Positions 1 to 6,208 of a DNA stretch of 8,993 bases are shown here, one piece after another; within the stretch, counting starts at the first letter, position 1, and the number at the start of each line of letters is the position of its first letter. Both the position numbers and the translations under genes were made by a program. Origin of the DNA: CAZLMF01 sp964560565 (GTDB taxonomy: Bacteria; Bacillota; Clostridia; Oscillospirales; Ruminococcaceae); assembly GCA_964560565.1 (NCBI GenBank), contig CAZLMF010000061.1:1-8993 (forward strand), read 5' to 3'. The notes beneath the pieces were generated by a model, which was not told the DNA's origin, did no database searches, and saw nothing but the letters and a program-made list of their open reading frames with translations.

Positions 1-1098
1 GTTTATGTTGCAGGGGACAATATGTACTTTGTGGCACAGGGCGATGAAAAGCCTGTTCCGCAGATGGTTGAAAACTGCGAGCAAAGTGCGGCAATTGTTG
101 CAAAGAACATTTTTAGCGCAGTGACAGGCGAGGGCGAACTATTAGAGTATAAGCCAAGCTTCCATGGCGTAATGGTAAGCGTAGGCGGTCGTTATGGCGT
201 GGCACATGTCGGCTTCCCTAAGTTTATGTTTGGGCTGCCCTCATTCCTTGCGATGCTTACAAAGCATTTTATCAACATTATATACTTCATTCAACTTCTT
301 GGCTGGAACAAGGTATTTAGCTACATTAGGAATGAGTTTTTTACCATAAGGAATGACCGCAGCTTTGTAGGCGGGCATCTATCCAACAAATCTCCGACCT
401 TCTTGCTTATGCCTCTAAGGGTTTGGCTTGGCGCTGTATGGGTATTTGAGGGAATAACGAAGATTGTCGGCGGCTGGTTTAAGGAGGCAAAACTTGAAGC
501 CTTTTTTGGCGGTGCAGACGCTTGGTATAAAAGCATACTAGAAGGCACAGATGCTGCAAGCGGCGCAACAACAAGTGCAATTGCAAACAGTCTTACCGCA
601 TCAGTTGACGCTGTTTCCTCTGCAACAGGTGCAGCTACTGAAGCTGTTGGCGAAGTAATATTCAACTTTAACTTCTTTGGTCTTATAAAAGCGATATTTG
701 TAAGTGGCACTGACCTTGCAAGCGCAACTCTCGGCGACTTTGCGTTTAAGTTTGATATTCCTATAATGAACTGGTTTATCGACAATGTCATAACTGCAAG
801 CGATGGAATGCAGATGTTTATGCAGATATTCATTGTTGTGGCTGAGATACTCATAGGCCTTGCACTTATTGGAGGGCTATTCACAACCCCTGCATCGGCA
901 TTTTCTCTTGTGCTTCAAGCGATGTTTATCTGCACAACAGGGCTTTATTTGAACACCTTCTGGATGATATTTGCGGCAATAGCGCTAATGTTTGGCTCAG
1001 GCAGGGTGCTTGGACTTGATTACTATGCAATGCCTTGGCTTAAAAAAACGTGGAGAAAGCTCCCCTTTGTAAAGAAGCTGTATATCTATAATGATTAG
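1..1098 (+). CDS. ndh2: Type II NADH dehydrogenase (EET Ndh2), C-terminal part; 5' end outside window
   Basis: Membrane NADH:quinone oxidoreductase that passes electrons from cytoplasmic NADH to a quinone at the head of flavin-based extracellular electron transfer. The frame is open from base 1; 365 residues are visible (numbered here from base 1). Residues 1-7 (VYVAGDN) and the following PVPQ...A..A..N block are the C-terminal FAD-binding motif of NDH-2 flavoproteins. Residues about 74-125 resemble the usual NDH-2 amphipathic membrane anchor. An extra DoxX-like region follows: hydrophobic helices at about 134-157, 271-295, 299-315 and 318-334, then a basic, probably cytoplasmic tail. The loop 158-270 is predicted extracytoplasmic and carries SGATTS (187-192), a flavinylation-type motif. 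The stop overlaps the dmkB start by 8 bp. The identification rests on this C-terminal part plus six downstream EET genes; the NAD-binding half is not visible. A plain DoxX-fused pyridine nucleotide-disulfide oxidoreductase would be the generic alternative name. Confidence 0.88.
   Translation, partial: VYVAGDNMYFVAQGDEKPVPQMVENCEQSAAIVAKNIFSAVTGEGELLEYKPSFHGVMVSVGGRYGVAHVGFPKFMFGLPSFLAMLTKHFINIIYFIQLLGWNKVFSYIRNEFFTIRNDRSFVGGHLSNKSPTFLLMPLRVWLGAVWVFEGITKIVGGWFKEAKLEAFFGGADAWYKSILEGTDAASGATTSAIANSLTASVDAVSSATGAATEAVGEVIFNFNFFGLIKAIFVSGTDLASATLGDFAFKFDIPIMNWFIDNVITASDGMQMFMQIFIVVAEILIGLALIGGLFTTPASAFSLVLQAMFICTTGLYLNTFWMIFAAIALMFGSGRVLGLDYYAMPWLKKTWRKLPFVKKLYIYND
550..648 (+). other. Putative flavinylation motif pair in the extracytoplasmic loop of Ndh2
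   Basis: The codons spell D-A-A-S-G-A-T-T-S and, 19 residues later, D-A-V-S-S-A-T-G-A. The first matches the D-x-x-S-G-A-T-x-S/T consensus to which ApbE-type transferases attach FMN in NqrB, NqrC, RnfD and RnfG; the candidate acceptor is the Thr encoded at 568-570. The second copy has Ser in place of the Gly and may be a decayed duplicate. The surrounding stretch is rich in Ala, Ser and Thr. The motif is seen directly; modification is inferred. Confidence 0.6.
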
Positions 1099-2077
1099 TC
1101 AAACTGAAAACATGGCTGATAGGGCGGAGAATATCGAGTTTGATTTTGCACTAGAGCAAACAAAGTCCTTGGTCGATAGCTCGCTTTTGAAAGCGCCCAT
1201 TATCATACGAAGCTACACTGCCCATTTAGCGCAAGTAAAAGGGAAGTTTATTCGTGCTGTATCCGTTTTAAGTTGTGCGCAGGATAATGACGGCAAAGTT
1301 CATCCTAATGCGGTGAAACTTGCGGCGGCAATTGAGATTTTGCACCTTGCGACACTCGTGCATGACGATGTGATTGACAATGCGAAAACCCGCAGAGGGA
1401 TACCTACTCTGCATAAAAAGTATGGCAAGCGTACTGCGGTTATCTGCGGCGACTACTTGCTTTGCTTAGCGCTTAAAATTTCCTCCTCAGTTGAGAATCG
1501 AGAGGAGTATATAAACCTTGATGTTCCCCAGTATATGGGCAGAATATGCCTAGGGGAGCTTAATCAGCATATCAACAACGGAAACCTCAACTTATCCGTA
1601 TATAATTACCTAAAAATTATTGCAGGTAAAACTGCCTCACTTTTTGAGGCATCCTTTTACGGTGGAGCAATCCTATGCCCTAATGCAAAGGATTATTCCC
1701 ACCTATACCAAAAGCTTGGCAGGAGCATAGGAATGATTTTTCAGCTAAGTGATGATTGCATTGACTTTGAGGATTCACAAGAGCTTGCGAAAAAGCCTGT
1801 TCAGTCTGATTATGAGCAGGGGGTTATTACCTTACCGCTAATTCATGCCTTGCATGAAAATGAGGATTTTAAGGAAAAGGCAAGCAAGCAGGGCGTTAGC
1901 CGTAGCGAGATAAACTCCGTGGTGAGGGAAACAGGTGGACTTGACTTCACCCGAATGGTATCCAAACGCTATTACAATAGAGCAGTGAAAATTATGGACA
2001 AGCTAAGCTTGACTGACGATAAACGTAAAAAGCTTACTGCAATACTGGATAAGGCTTATAACGGGCTGAAAAAGTGA
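1091..2077 (+). CDS. dmkB: Polyprenyl diphosphate synthase of the EET quinone branch (DmkB)
   Basis: Trans-prenyltransferase that condenses isopentenyl diphosphate units into the long isoprenoid tail later attached by DmkA to a naphthoate ring. The 328-residue protein has the normal family length. Both aspartate-rich motifs are intact: DDVID (92-96) with the following RRG (101-103), and DDCID (221-225), each expected to bind the diphosphate through Mg2+. The KP...D...G..TLP signature (about 235-249) follows. The ATG overlaps the end of ndh2 by 8 bp, implying translational coupling, since there is only a weak Shine-Dalgarno sequence. An in-frame ATG at 1112 is an alternative start and would only shorten a poorly conserved N-terminus. 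The chain length of the product cannot be read from the sequence. The family is certain; the EET-specific role is inferred from the operon, because housekeeping prenyl synthases look the same. Confidence 0.9.
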   Translation: MISQTENMADRAENIEFDFALEQTKSLVDSSLLKAPIIIRSYTAHLAQVKGKFIRAVSVLSCAQDNDGKVHPNAVKLAAAIEILHLATLVHDDVIDNAKTRRGIPTLHKKYGKRTAVICGDYLLCLALKISSSVENREEYINLDVPQYMGRICLGELNQHINNGNLNLSVYNYLKIIAGKTASLFEASFYGGAILCPNAKDYSHLYQKLGRSIGMIFQLSDDCIDFEDSQELAKKPVQSDYEQGVITLPLIHALHENEDFKEKASKQGVSRSEINSVVRETGGLDFTRMVSKRYYNRAVKIMDKLSLTDDKRKKLTAILDKAYNGLKK

Positions 2078-2078
2078 T

Positions 2079-2095
2079 GAGGTGCAATTGGATTG
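2079..2095 (+). promoter_or_regulatory. Ribosome binding site and TTG start of dmkA
   Basis: GAGGTG at 2079-2084 lies 8 nt before the TTG codon at 2093-2095 and begins just after the dmkB stop (2075-2077). No in-frame ATG gives a better N-terminus, so TTG is taken as the initiator. Confidence 0.7.
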
Positions 2096-2998
2096 ATTAA
2101 GCGATTTTTAAACTATGTTGAAATTACAACAAAGATTACAAGCACCTTTGCGTTTTTGTATACCCTTGCATTGCTGTTTTTTATGGGACAGAGCATTGAT
2201 ATTAAGCTGACGCTTATTTTCTTTGGGGCAATGTTCATTTTTGACCTTACTACTACCGCAATTAACAACTATATAGACACTAAAACCAACACACAAACCT
2301 TGCAGTTTAAGCGAAGGAATGCTCTTGCTATAATATTTGTGTTTTTTGCAATTAGCGCAGGGCTTGGTTTATACCTTGCTATTCTCACTGATGTGGTGGT
2401 ACTACTTTTGGGCGGACTTTGCTTTTTATGCGGTGTATTTTACACCTTTGGGCCTGTGCCAATTTCAAGGCAACCCTTAGGGGAAGCGTTATCAGGTCTG
2501 TTCTATGGCTTTTTGATTCCGTTTTTAATACTGTATATCAATATGCCAAAAGGCACTTTCTTTACTTTTGAATTAACTGCTGAAACTATCAGTTTAGACT
2601 TGCAGTTTATCCCTTTGATAAAGCTTATTATCTTTGCGACAATTCCTTTTTGCACTACCGCTAATATCATGCTTGCAAACAATATTTGCGATGTAGAGGG
2701 GGATGTGCTAGTTAAACGCTTTACATTACCCTACTACCTCGGCACAAAGACATCGGTGAACCTATTTGCAGGGCTTTACTATTTGACCTATGCCGCAATA
2801 GTGGTGATGGTTGCGATAGGAATGTTGTCCCCAATATGCTTGCTGTCCCTTTTGACGATTGTGGTAGTTCAAAAAAACATAAACACCTTTCGCAAGCGGC
2901 AGGATAAAGCGGTAACTTTCGTCACAGCAATTAAGAATTATGTGATTATTATGGCTTCAAATACGATTGTGATATTTGCAAGCGGATTATTGGTGTAG
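2093..2998 (+). CDS. dmkA: UbiA-family 1,4-dihydroxy-2-naphthoate polyprenyltransferase (DmkA/MenA-like)
   Basis: Integral membrane prenyltransferase that joins the DmkB polyprenyl diphosphate to 1,4-dihydroxy-2-naphthoate, giving demethylmenaquinone for the EET chain. The 301-residue protein is almost wholly hydrophobic with about eight to nine membrane segments. UbiA landmarks are the N-rich first motif NNYIDTKTN (58-66), YTFGPVPIS (117-125) followed by GE (130-131), and the second acidic motif NNICDVEGD (196-204) followed by KRFTLP. In well-studied MenA proteins the first motif usually has more acidic residues (N-D-x-x-D-x-x-x-D); here two of those Asp positions are Asn. Translation starts at a TTG with a good Shine-Dalgarno sequence, 15 bp after dmkB. 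The following eetA ATG lies 4 bp beyond its stop. The family call is firm; substrate assignment comes from pairing with dmkB and from the EET locus. Confidence 0.88.
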   Translation: MIKRFLNYVEITTKITSTFAFLYTLALLFFMGQSIDIKLTLIFFGAMFIFDLTTTAINNYIDTKTNTQTLQFKRRNALAIIFVFFAISAGLGLYLAILTDVVVLLLGGLCFLCGVFYTFGPVPISRQPLGEALSGLFYGFLIPFLILYINMPKGTFFTFELTAETISLDLQFIPLIKLIIFATIPFCTTANIMLANNICDVEGDVLVKRFTLPYYLGTKTSVNLFAGLYYLTYAAIVVMVAIGMLSPICLLSLLTIVVVQKNINTFRKRQDKAVTFVTAIKNYVIIMASNTIVIFASGLLV

Positions 2999-3002
2999 TG
3001 CC

Positions 3003-3404
3003 ATGAAAAAAGGATTGAAATTTGCAAAGAGATCTGATATAGTAATTATTCTCGCACTTATAGTGCTTAGTGTGGTGGGAATTATAGCTTTCAACAAATT
3101 ATTTGCAGATGTACCTGCAGTGGCTGAAATTTACTACAAGTCAGAGCTTATAATGACAGTGGAACTAAAGGAGCAACAGGAGGAAAAAACTTTTTCCCTT
3201 GAGCAAGATAATGATGTGGTTATTAAGCTTCATAGCGACGGCGCAATTAGTTTTTTAGAGTCGGATTGCCCGGATAAAATTTGCATTAACTCGGGGAAGC
3301 TTAGTATGGTAGGGCAAAGGGCTGCCTGCCTGCCAAATGGTATTATCATTAAGATTGTGCCCAAGGATGGGCATAGTGGCGACGATATTGACATTGTGAT
3401 TTAG
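3003..3404 (+). CDS. eetA: EetA: membrane-anchored NusG domain II-like EET protein
   Basis: Small membrane-anchored protein of the extracellular electron transfer locus; its exact job is not established, although the family is consistently linked to EET. The 133-residue protein has a basic N-terminus, one membrane helix at about 12-34, and an extracytoplasmic beta-rich domain of the NusG-II type. The signature lies at about 87-112: D-C-P-D-K-I-C (Cys89 and Cys94), then G-Q..A-A-C-L-P-N with Cys109. These three cysteines are characteristic of the family and could bind a cofactor or form disulfides; that is inference. The ATG at 3003 is preferred over the in-frame ATG at 2976, because the latter overlaps dmkA and would add a polar leader before the membrane anchor. 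No clear Shine-Dalgarno precedes it, so coupling to dmkA translation is likely. It sits directly before eetB, as in Listeria-type loci. Confidence 0.85.
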   Translation: MKKGLKFAKRSDIVIILALIVLSVVGIIAFNKLFADVPAVAEIYYKSELIMTVELKEQQEEKTFSLEQDNDVVIKLHSDGAISFLESDCPDKICINSGKLSMVGQRAACLPNGIIIKIVPKDGHSGDDIDIVI

Positions 3405-3429
3405 GCAAGCAAAAGGAAGGCGTGGTGTT

Positions 3430-3984
3430 ATGGACAAGCACAATGTATCGCAGGCAAGCAAGACTCAAGCAAAATCCCATAACGCACTAAAGCTCATGGT
3501 TTTGACAGCGCTTCTATTTGCTATTGCACTTGTTCTTTCAATGATTGAGGGAATGCTGCCGCCGATAATGCTTTCCGTGCCTGGAGTTAAGCTTGGCTTA
3601 TCTAACATAGCGGTAATGTATGCGTTATTTTTCTTAGGAAAACGAGAGGCATATACCATTGCAATTCTCAAGGCTGTATTTGTGCTACTTGTAAGAAGTC
3701 CGATTTCGGCATTACTTAGCCTTAGCGGGGGAATACTATCAGTGACGGTGATGATTGTCCTCATGGCAATATTTAAGGAGAAAATATCATATCTAGTCCT
3801 TAGTATTTTTGGCGCCGTGTTTCATAATATCGGTCAGCTTTTTGCGGTGTCACTTGTTTATACGAGCATTTACATTTGGAGTTATATGCCTGTGCTACTC
3901 ATTACGGGTATTGCAACAGGTACAGCAACATCAATACTACTTAAGTTTATTCTGCCGGCTTTCAAAAAGCTCGGTTTGAAATAA
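3430..3984 (+). CDS. eetB: EetB: Gx transporter family membrane protein
   Basis: Polytopic membrane protein of the EET locus, in the family called Gx transporter or, misleadingly, heptaprenyl diphosphate synthase component I in databases. The 184-residue sequence has about six hydrophobic segments (21-39, 57-70, 73-90, 96-115, 121-145, 152-175) and the family signature P-G-V-K-L-G-L-S-N (51-59). Such proteins resemble substrate-binding subunits of ECF-type transporters; in Listeria the gene accompanies eetA, ndh2 and pplA, but what it moves or anchors is unproven. The short N-terminus is polar. A Shine-Dalgarno run AAAAGGAAGG (3411-3420) lies 9 nt before the ATG. The gap to eetA is 25 bp and to pplA 31 bp. 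Despite the database name it has no aspartate-rich prenyl synthase motifs; that activity belongs to DmkB upstream. Confidence 0.85.
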   Translation: MDKHNVSQASKTQAKSHNALKLMVLTALLFAIALVLSMIEGMLPPIMLSVPGVKLGLSNIAVMYALFFLGKREAYTIAILKAVFVLLVRSPISALLSLSGGILSVTVMIVLMAIFKEKISYLVLSIFGAVFHNIGQLFAVSLVYTSIYIWSYMPVLLITGIATGTATSILLKFILPAFKKLGLK

Positions 3985-4015
3985 AAAACCTTACTGAACA
4001 AAACGGAGGAAGAAA

Positions 4016-5083
4016 ATGAAAAAGATATTAGCATTACTACTAACTGCAGCACTTGCACTAGGTACACTTGCAGGCTGTAAGGGTGACGACGAGGGTTCTA
4101 GCAAGGAAGAAAGCAAATCATCAGACACATCAAGCCAGGGCGGCGACGTTGTAGCGCAGGGAGAGGTTAAAACCGGACTTGCGGTAGTTTCATCTATTGC
4201 AAGCTCAAAGGATGCAGGGGAAGCTAACGGTGTAGGTCAGATTGACTCTACTATCGTAGCAGTTACTGTTGACGGCGATGGCAAAATCGTAAACTGCATA
4301 ATTGACGCTGCACAGACAAAGATTAACTTCTCAGCAGCCGGCAAAATCACAACCGCACTTAACTCAGAGGTTAAGACAAAGAACGAGCTTGGCGATGATT
4401 ACAACATGAAGAAGAATTCGGGCATTGGCAAGGAATGGTACGAGCAGGCAGCTGCGCTTGCGCAGTATGTTAAGGGCAAGACCATTGAGGAAGTAAAGGG
4501 CATCTCAGTTAATGATAAGGGTGCTCCTGCTGATGAAGATTTAGCGGCATCTGTAACAGTTTCAATCGGCGGATATGTTTCAGCTATTGAAAAGGCAGTT
4601 GCAAATGCAGCGGCAAACGGTGCAAAGGCTGACGACAAGCTTGGGCTTGGCGTTGTTACAACTATCGACAAGTCAGCTGATGCAGGCGAAAAGGACGGTA
4701 AAGCACAGGCATATTCGACCTATGCTGTTGTTACAACCGATGCAGACGGCAAAATCACAAGCTGCACAATTGACGCTTTACAGTCCGATGTTACATTCTC
4801 CGCAGAAGGCAAAGTAACTTCAGACCTTACTGCTACACTTAAAACAAAGGATGAGCTGGGCGATGAATACGGAATGAAGGGCAGCTCAGACATTGGCAAG
4901 GAGTGGTATGAGCAGGCAGCTTCATTTGCGCAGTATGTTGTTGGCAAAACTGCAGACGAAGTTAAGGGCATTGCTGTAAACGAGGAAGGCAAGACCACAG
5001 ACGAGGAGCTTTCCGCTTCTGTTACAGTTTCCGTTGGCGGCTTTATCGATGTAGTTGAAAAGGCTGCTGCAAACGCAAAGTAG
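4016..5083 (+). CDS. pplA: PplA-like flavin-carrying surface lipoprotein with two tandem FMN-binding domains
   Basis: Extracytoplasmic electron carrier thought to pass electrons from the membrane quinone pool to external acceptors through covalently bound FMN. The 355-residue protein has a lipoprotein signal peptide with lipobox LAGC (18-21, Cys21 lipidated), a Ser/Asp/Glu/Lys-rich tether (about 22-50), and two homologous domains (about 52-198 and 208-354). Each contains D-G-K-I.-C-I-D-A..., an L-G-D-(D/E)-Y-x-M-K segment, I-G-K-E-W-Y-E-Q-A and, near its end, A-S-V-T-V-S. Thr181 and Thr337, 156 residues apart, are the likely FMN acceptors by alignment with the S-G-A-T-type site. The Shine-Dalgarno GGAGGA (4005-4010) is strong. 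It lies between eetB and fmnB, whose product would load the flavin. The gene is followed by a hairpin terminator. The call is firm from architecture and neighbours; the acceptor residues are inferred. Confidence 0.9.
   Translation: MKKILALLLTAALALGTLAGCKGDDEGSSKEESKSSDTSSQGGDVVAQGEVKTGLAVVSSIASSKDAGEANGVGQIDSTIVAVTVDGDGKIVNCIIDAAQTKINFSAAGKITTALNSEVKTKNELGDDYNMKKNSGIGKEWYEQAAALAQYVKGKTIEEVKGISVNDKGAPADEDLAASVTVSIGGYVSAIEKAVANAAANGAKADDKLGLGVVTTIDKSADAGEKDGKAQAYSTYAVVTTDADGKITSCTIDALQSDVTFSAEGKVTSDLTATLKTKDELGDEYGMKGSSDIGKEWYEQAASFAQYVVGKTADEVKGIAVNEEGKTTDEELSASVTVSVGGFIDVVEKAAANAK
4169..5077 (+). repeat. Internal tandem duplication in pplA (two domains, about 156-codon period)
   Basis: Unit 1 is about 4169-4609 and unit 2 about 4637-5077. 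They stay aligned throughout, and some blocks are nearly identical even in DNA, for example the codons for GKEWYEQAA at about 4429-4455 and 4897-4923. The similarity reflects domain duplication within one gene rather than a mobile repeat. Confidence 0.85.
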
Positions 5084-5097
5084 GAAATATAAAAGCT

Positions 5098-5128
5098 TGA
5101 GAGGCGGATTTTGCCGCCTCTCATTTTT
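5098..5128 (+). terminator. Rho-independent terminator between pplA and fmnB
   Basis: A 9-bp perfect G/C-rich stem (5099-5107 GAGAGGCGG with 5114-5122 CCGCCTCTC), extendable by the flanking T-A pair, has a 6-nt loop and is followed by five T residues at 5124-5128. It lies 15 bp after the pplA stop and before the fmnB ribosome binding site. It probably lets most transcripts end after pplA while some read through to fmnB. Confidence 0.85.
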
Positions 5129-5142
5129 ATAGGGGGTTAATA

Positions 5143-6180
5143 ATGCTTAAAAAACTTACTGCACTTTTACTTACCATTGCGACAGCGTTAAGCTTTGCCT
5201 CCTGTGGAAGTGAAAAAAAACGCTATGAAGCGGAGTTTTTGCTTCTTTTTGATACAGTCACGACCATTGTAGGCTATGCGGATTCAAAGGAAGAATTTAC
5301 GGAGTTTTCACAGCTTATATATGACGAGCTAAAGGAGTATCACGAGCTTTACGACATATATAACAGCTACGATGGAGTAAACAACCTCAAAACCATAAAT
5401 GACAACGCTGGGAATGTGCCTGTTAAGGTGGATAAGCGCATTATTGAAATGTTGACTTTTGCAAAGGAGAAGTATACGCAAACAGGTGGAAAGTGCAATG
5501 TTGCCTTTGGCGCGGTGCTTGAGATATGGCATTTGCATCGCACACAGGGGATAGACGACCCGGAAAATGCGACGCTGCCCTCTATGGCTGAGCTTGAGGA
5601 GGCGGCAAAGCATACAGATATAAACAACCTTATCATTGATGAAGCCGCATCAACTGTATATCTTGCAGACCCTGATATGAGCCTTGATGTGGGCGCAGTT
5701 GCAAAGGGCTATGCAACTGAGCAGGTATGCCTTTTTGCAATGGAGCAGGGCTATATCGGCGCACTTGTAAGCGTTGGCGGAAATGTTCGTGCAATAGGCA
5801 GTAAAAACGGTGCACCATGGAATGTTGGCATACAAAACCCCGATACCGTAAGCGATAAAACCATGCTTCATGTTGTTTACCTTGAGGGCAGTTCAATGGT
5901 TACAAGTGGCGACTACGAGCGATACTTTACCGTCGATGGTAAGCGATACCACCATATAATCGACCCTAATACACTTTACCCTGCTGATTATTTCACTGCG
6001 GTGACGATGCTTTGTGATGACTCAGGTATGGCTGACGTACTTTCAACGGCAGTGTTTTGTATGCCCTTTGAGGATGGCAAAAAGTTGATAGAAGAAATGG
6101 CAGGAACAGAAGCTATGTGGGTGTTAAAGGACGGCGAGATAAGGTATAGCACAGGGTTTGAGGCGAAAATAAAGAGTTAA
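5143..6180 (+). CDS. fmnB: FmnB: ApbE-type FAD:protein FMN transferase, lipoprotein
   Basis: Extracytoplasmic, Mg2+-dependent enzyme that cleaves FAD and links FMN through a phosphoester to a threonine of target proteins, here most obviously PplA. The 345-residue sequence has the usual ApbE length. It begins with a lipoprotein signal peptide (lipobox F-A-S-C, Cys21). Family motifs follow in order: L-D-V-G-A-V-A-K-G-Y-A (181-191), V-S-V-G-G-N-V-R-A-I-G (209-219), T-S-G-D-Y-E-R-Y-F (254-262), Y-H-H-I-I-D-P (269-275), and the metal-binding end motif with D-D-S-G-M-A-D-V-L-S-T-A (292-303). The Shine-Dalgarno AGGGGG (5131-5136) lies 6 nt before the ATG. The gene follows pplA beyond a terminator hairpin and ends in another, closing the EET operon. 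Lipid anchoring places it on the same membrane face as PplA and the Ndh2 loop. Confidence 0.93.
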   Translation: MLKKLTALLLTIATALSFASCGSEKKRYEAEFLLLFDTVTTIVGYADSKEEFTEFSQLIYDELKEYHELYDIYNSYDGVNNLKTINDNAGNVPVKVDKRIIEMLTFAKEKYTQTGGKCNVAFGAVLEIWHLHRTQGIDDPENATLPSMAELEEAAKHTDINNLIIDEAASTVYLADPDMSLDVGAVAKGYATEQVCLFAMEQGYIGALVSVGGNVRAIGSKNGAPWNVGIQNPDTVSDKTMLHVVYLEGSSMVTSGDYERYFTVDGKRYHHIIDPNTLYPADYFTAVTMLCDDSGMADVLSTAVFCMPFEDGKKLIEEMAGTEAMWVLKDGEIRYSTGFEAKIKS

Positions 6181-6208
6181 AAAATGCACCCGAAAGGGTG
6201 CATTTTTT
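6179..6208. terminator. Bidirectional terminator between fmnB and the methyltransferase gene
   Basis: The stem is ATGCACCC (6184-6191) with GGGTGCAT (6196-6203) around a GAAA tetraloop. A run of A on the left and TTTTTT on the right extend it to about 13 bp and provide a U-tract in both directions. It begins at the fmnB stop and overlaps the stop codon of the convergent methyltransferase gene, so it should serve both genes. Confidence 0.92.

Noticed and set aside
321..884. 187-codon open frame on the - strand inside ndh2
   Set aside because: It lies fully opposite a well-supported gene, shows no recognisable domain, and its Ser/Pro/Ala-rich product is typical of an antisense shadow.
2976..3002. 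Longer N-terminus for eetA from the ATG at 2976
   Set aside because: It would overlap dmkA and add a non-conserved leader. The ATG at 3003 gives the usual basic residues followed at once by the membrane anchor.
4575..4817. 80-codon + strand frame inside pplA in another phase
   Set aside because: It is a Gln-rich product of an alternative frame within a clearly coding gene, with no domain and no Shine-Dalgarno sequence.
4720..5124. 134-codon open frame on the - strand across the end of pplA and the terminator
   Set aside because: It is antisense to pplA, repeats the pattern of the other antisense frame at 4399-4671 because of the domain duplication, and has no ribosome binding site or known motif.
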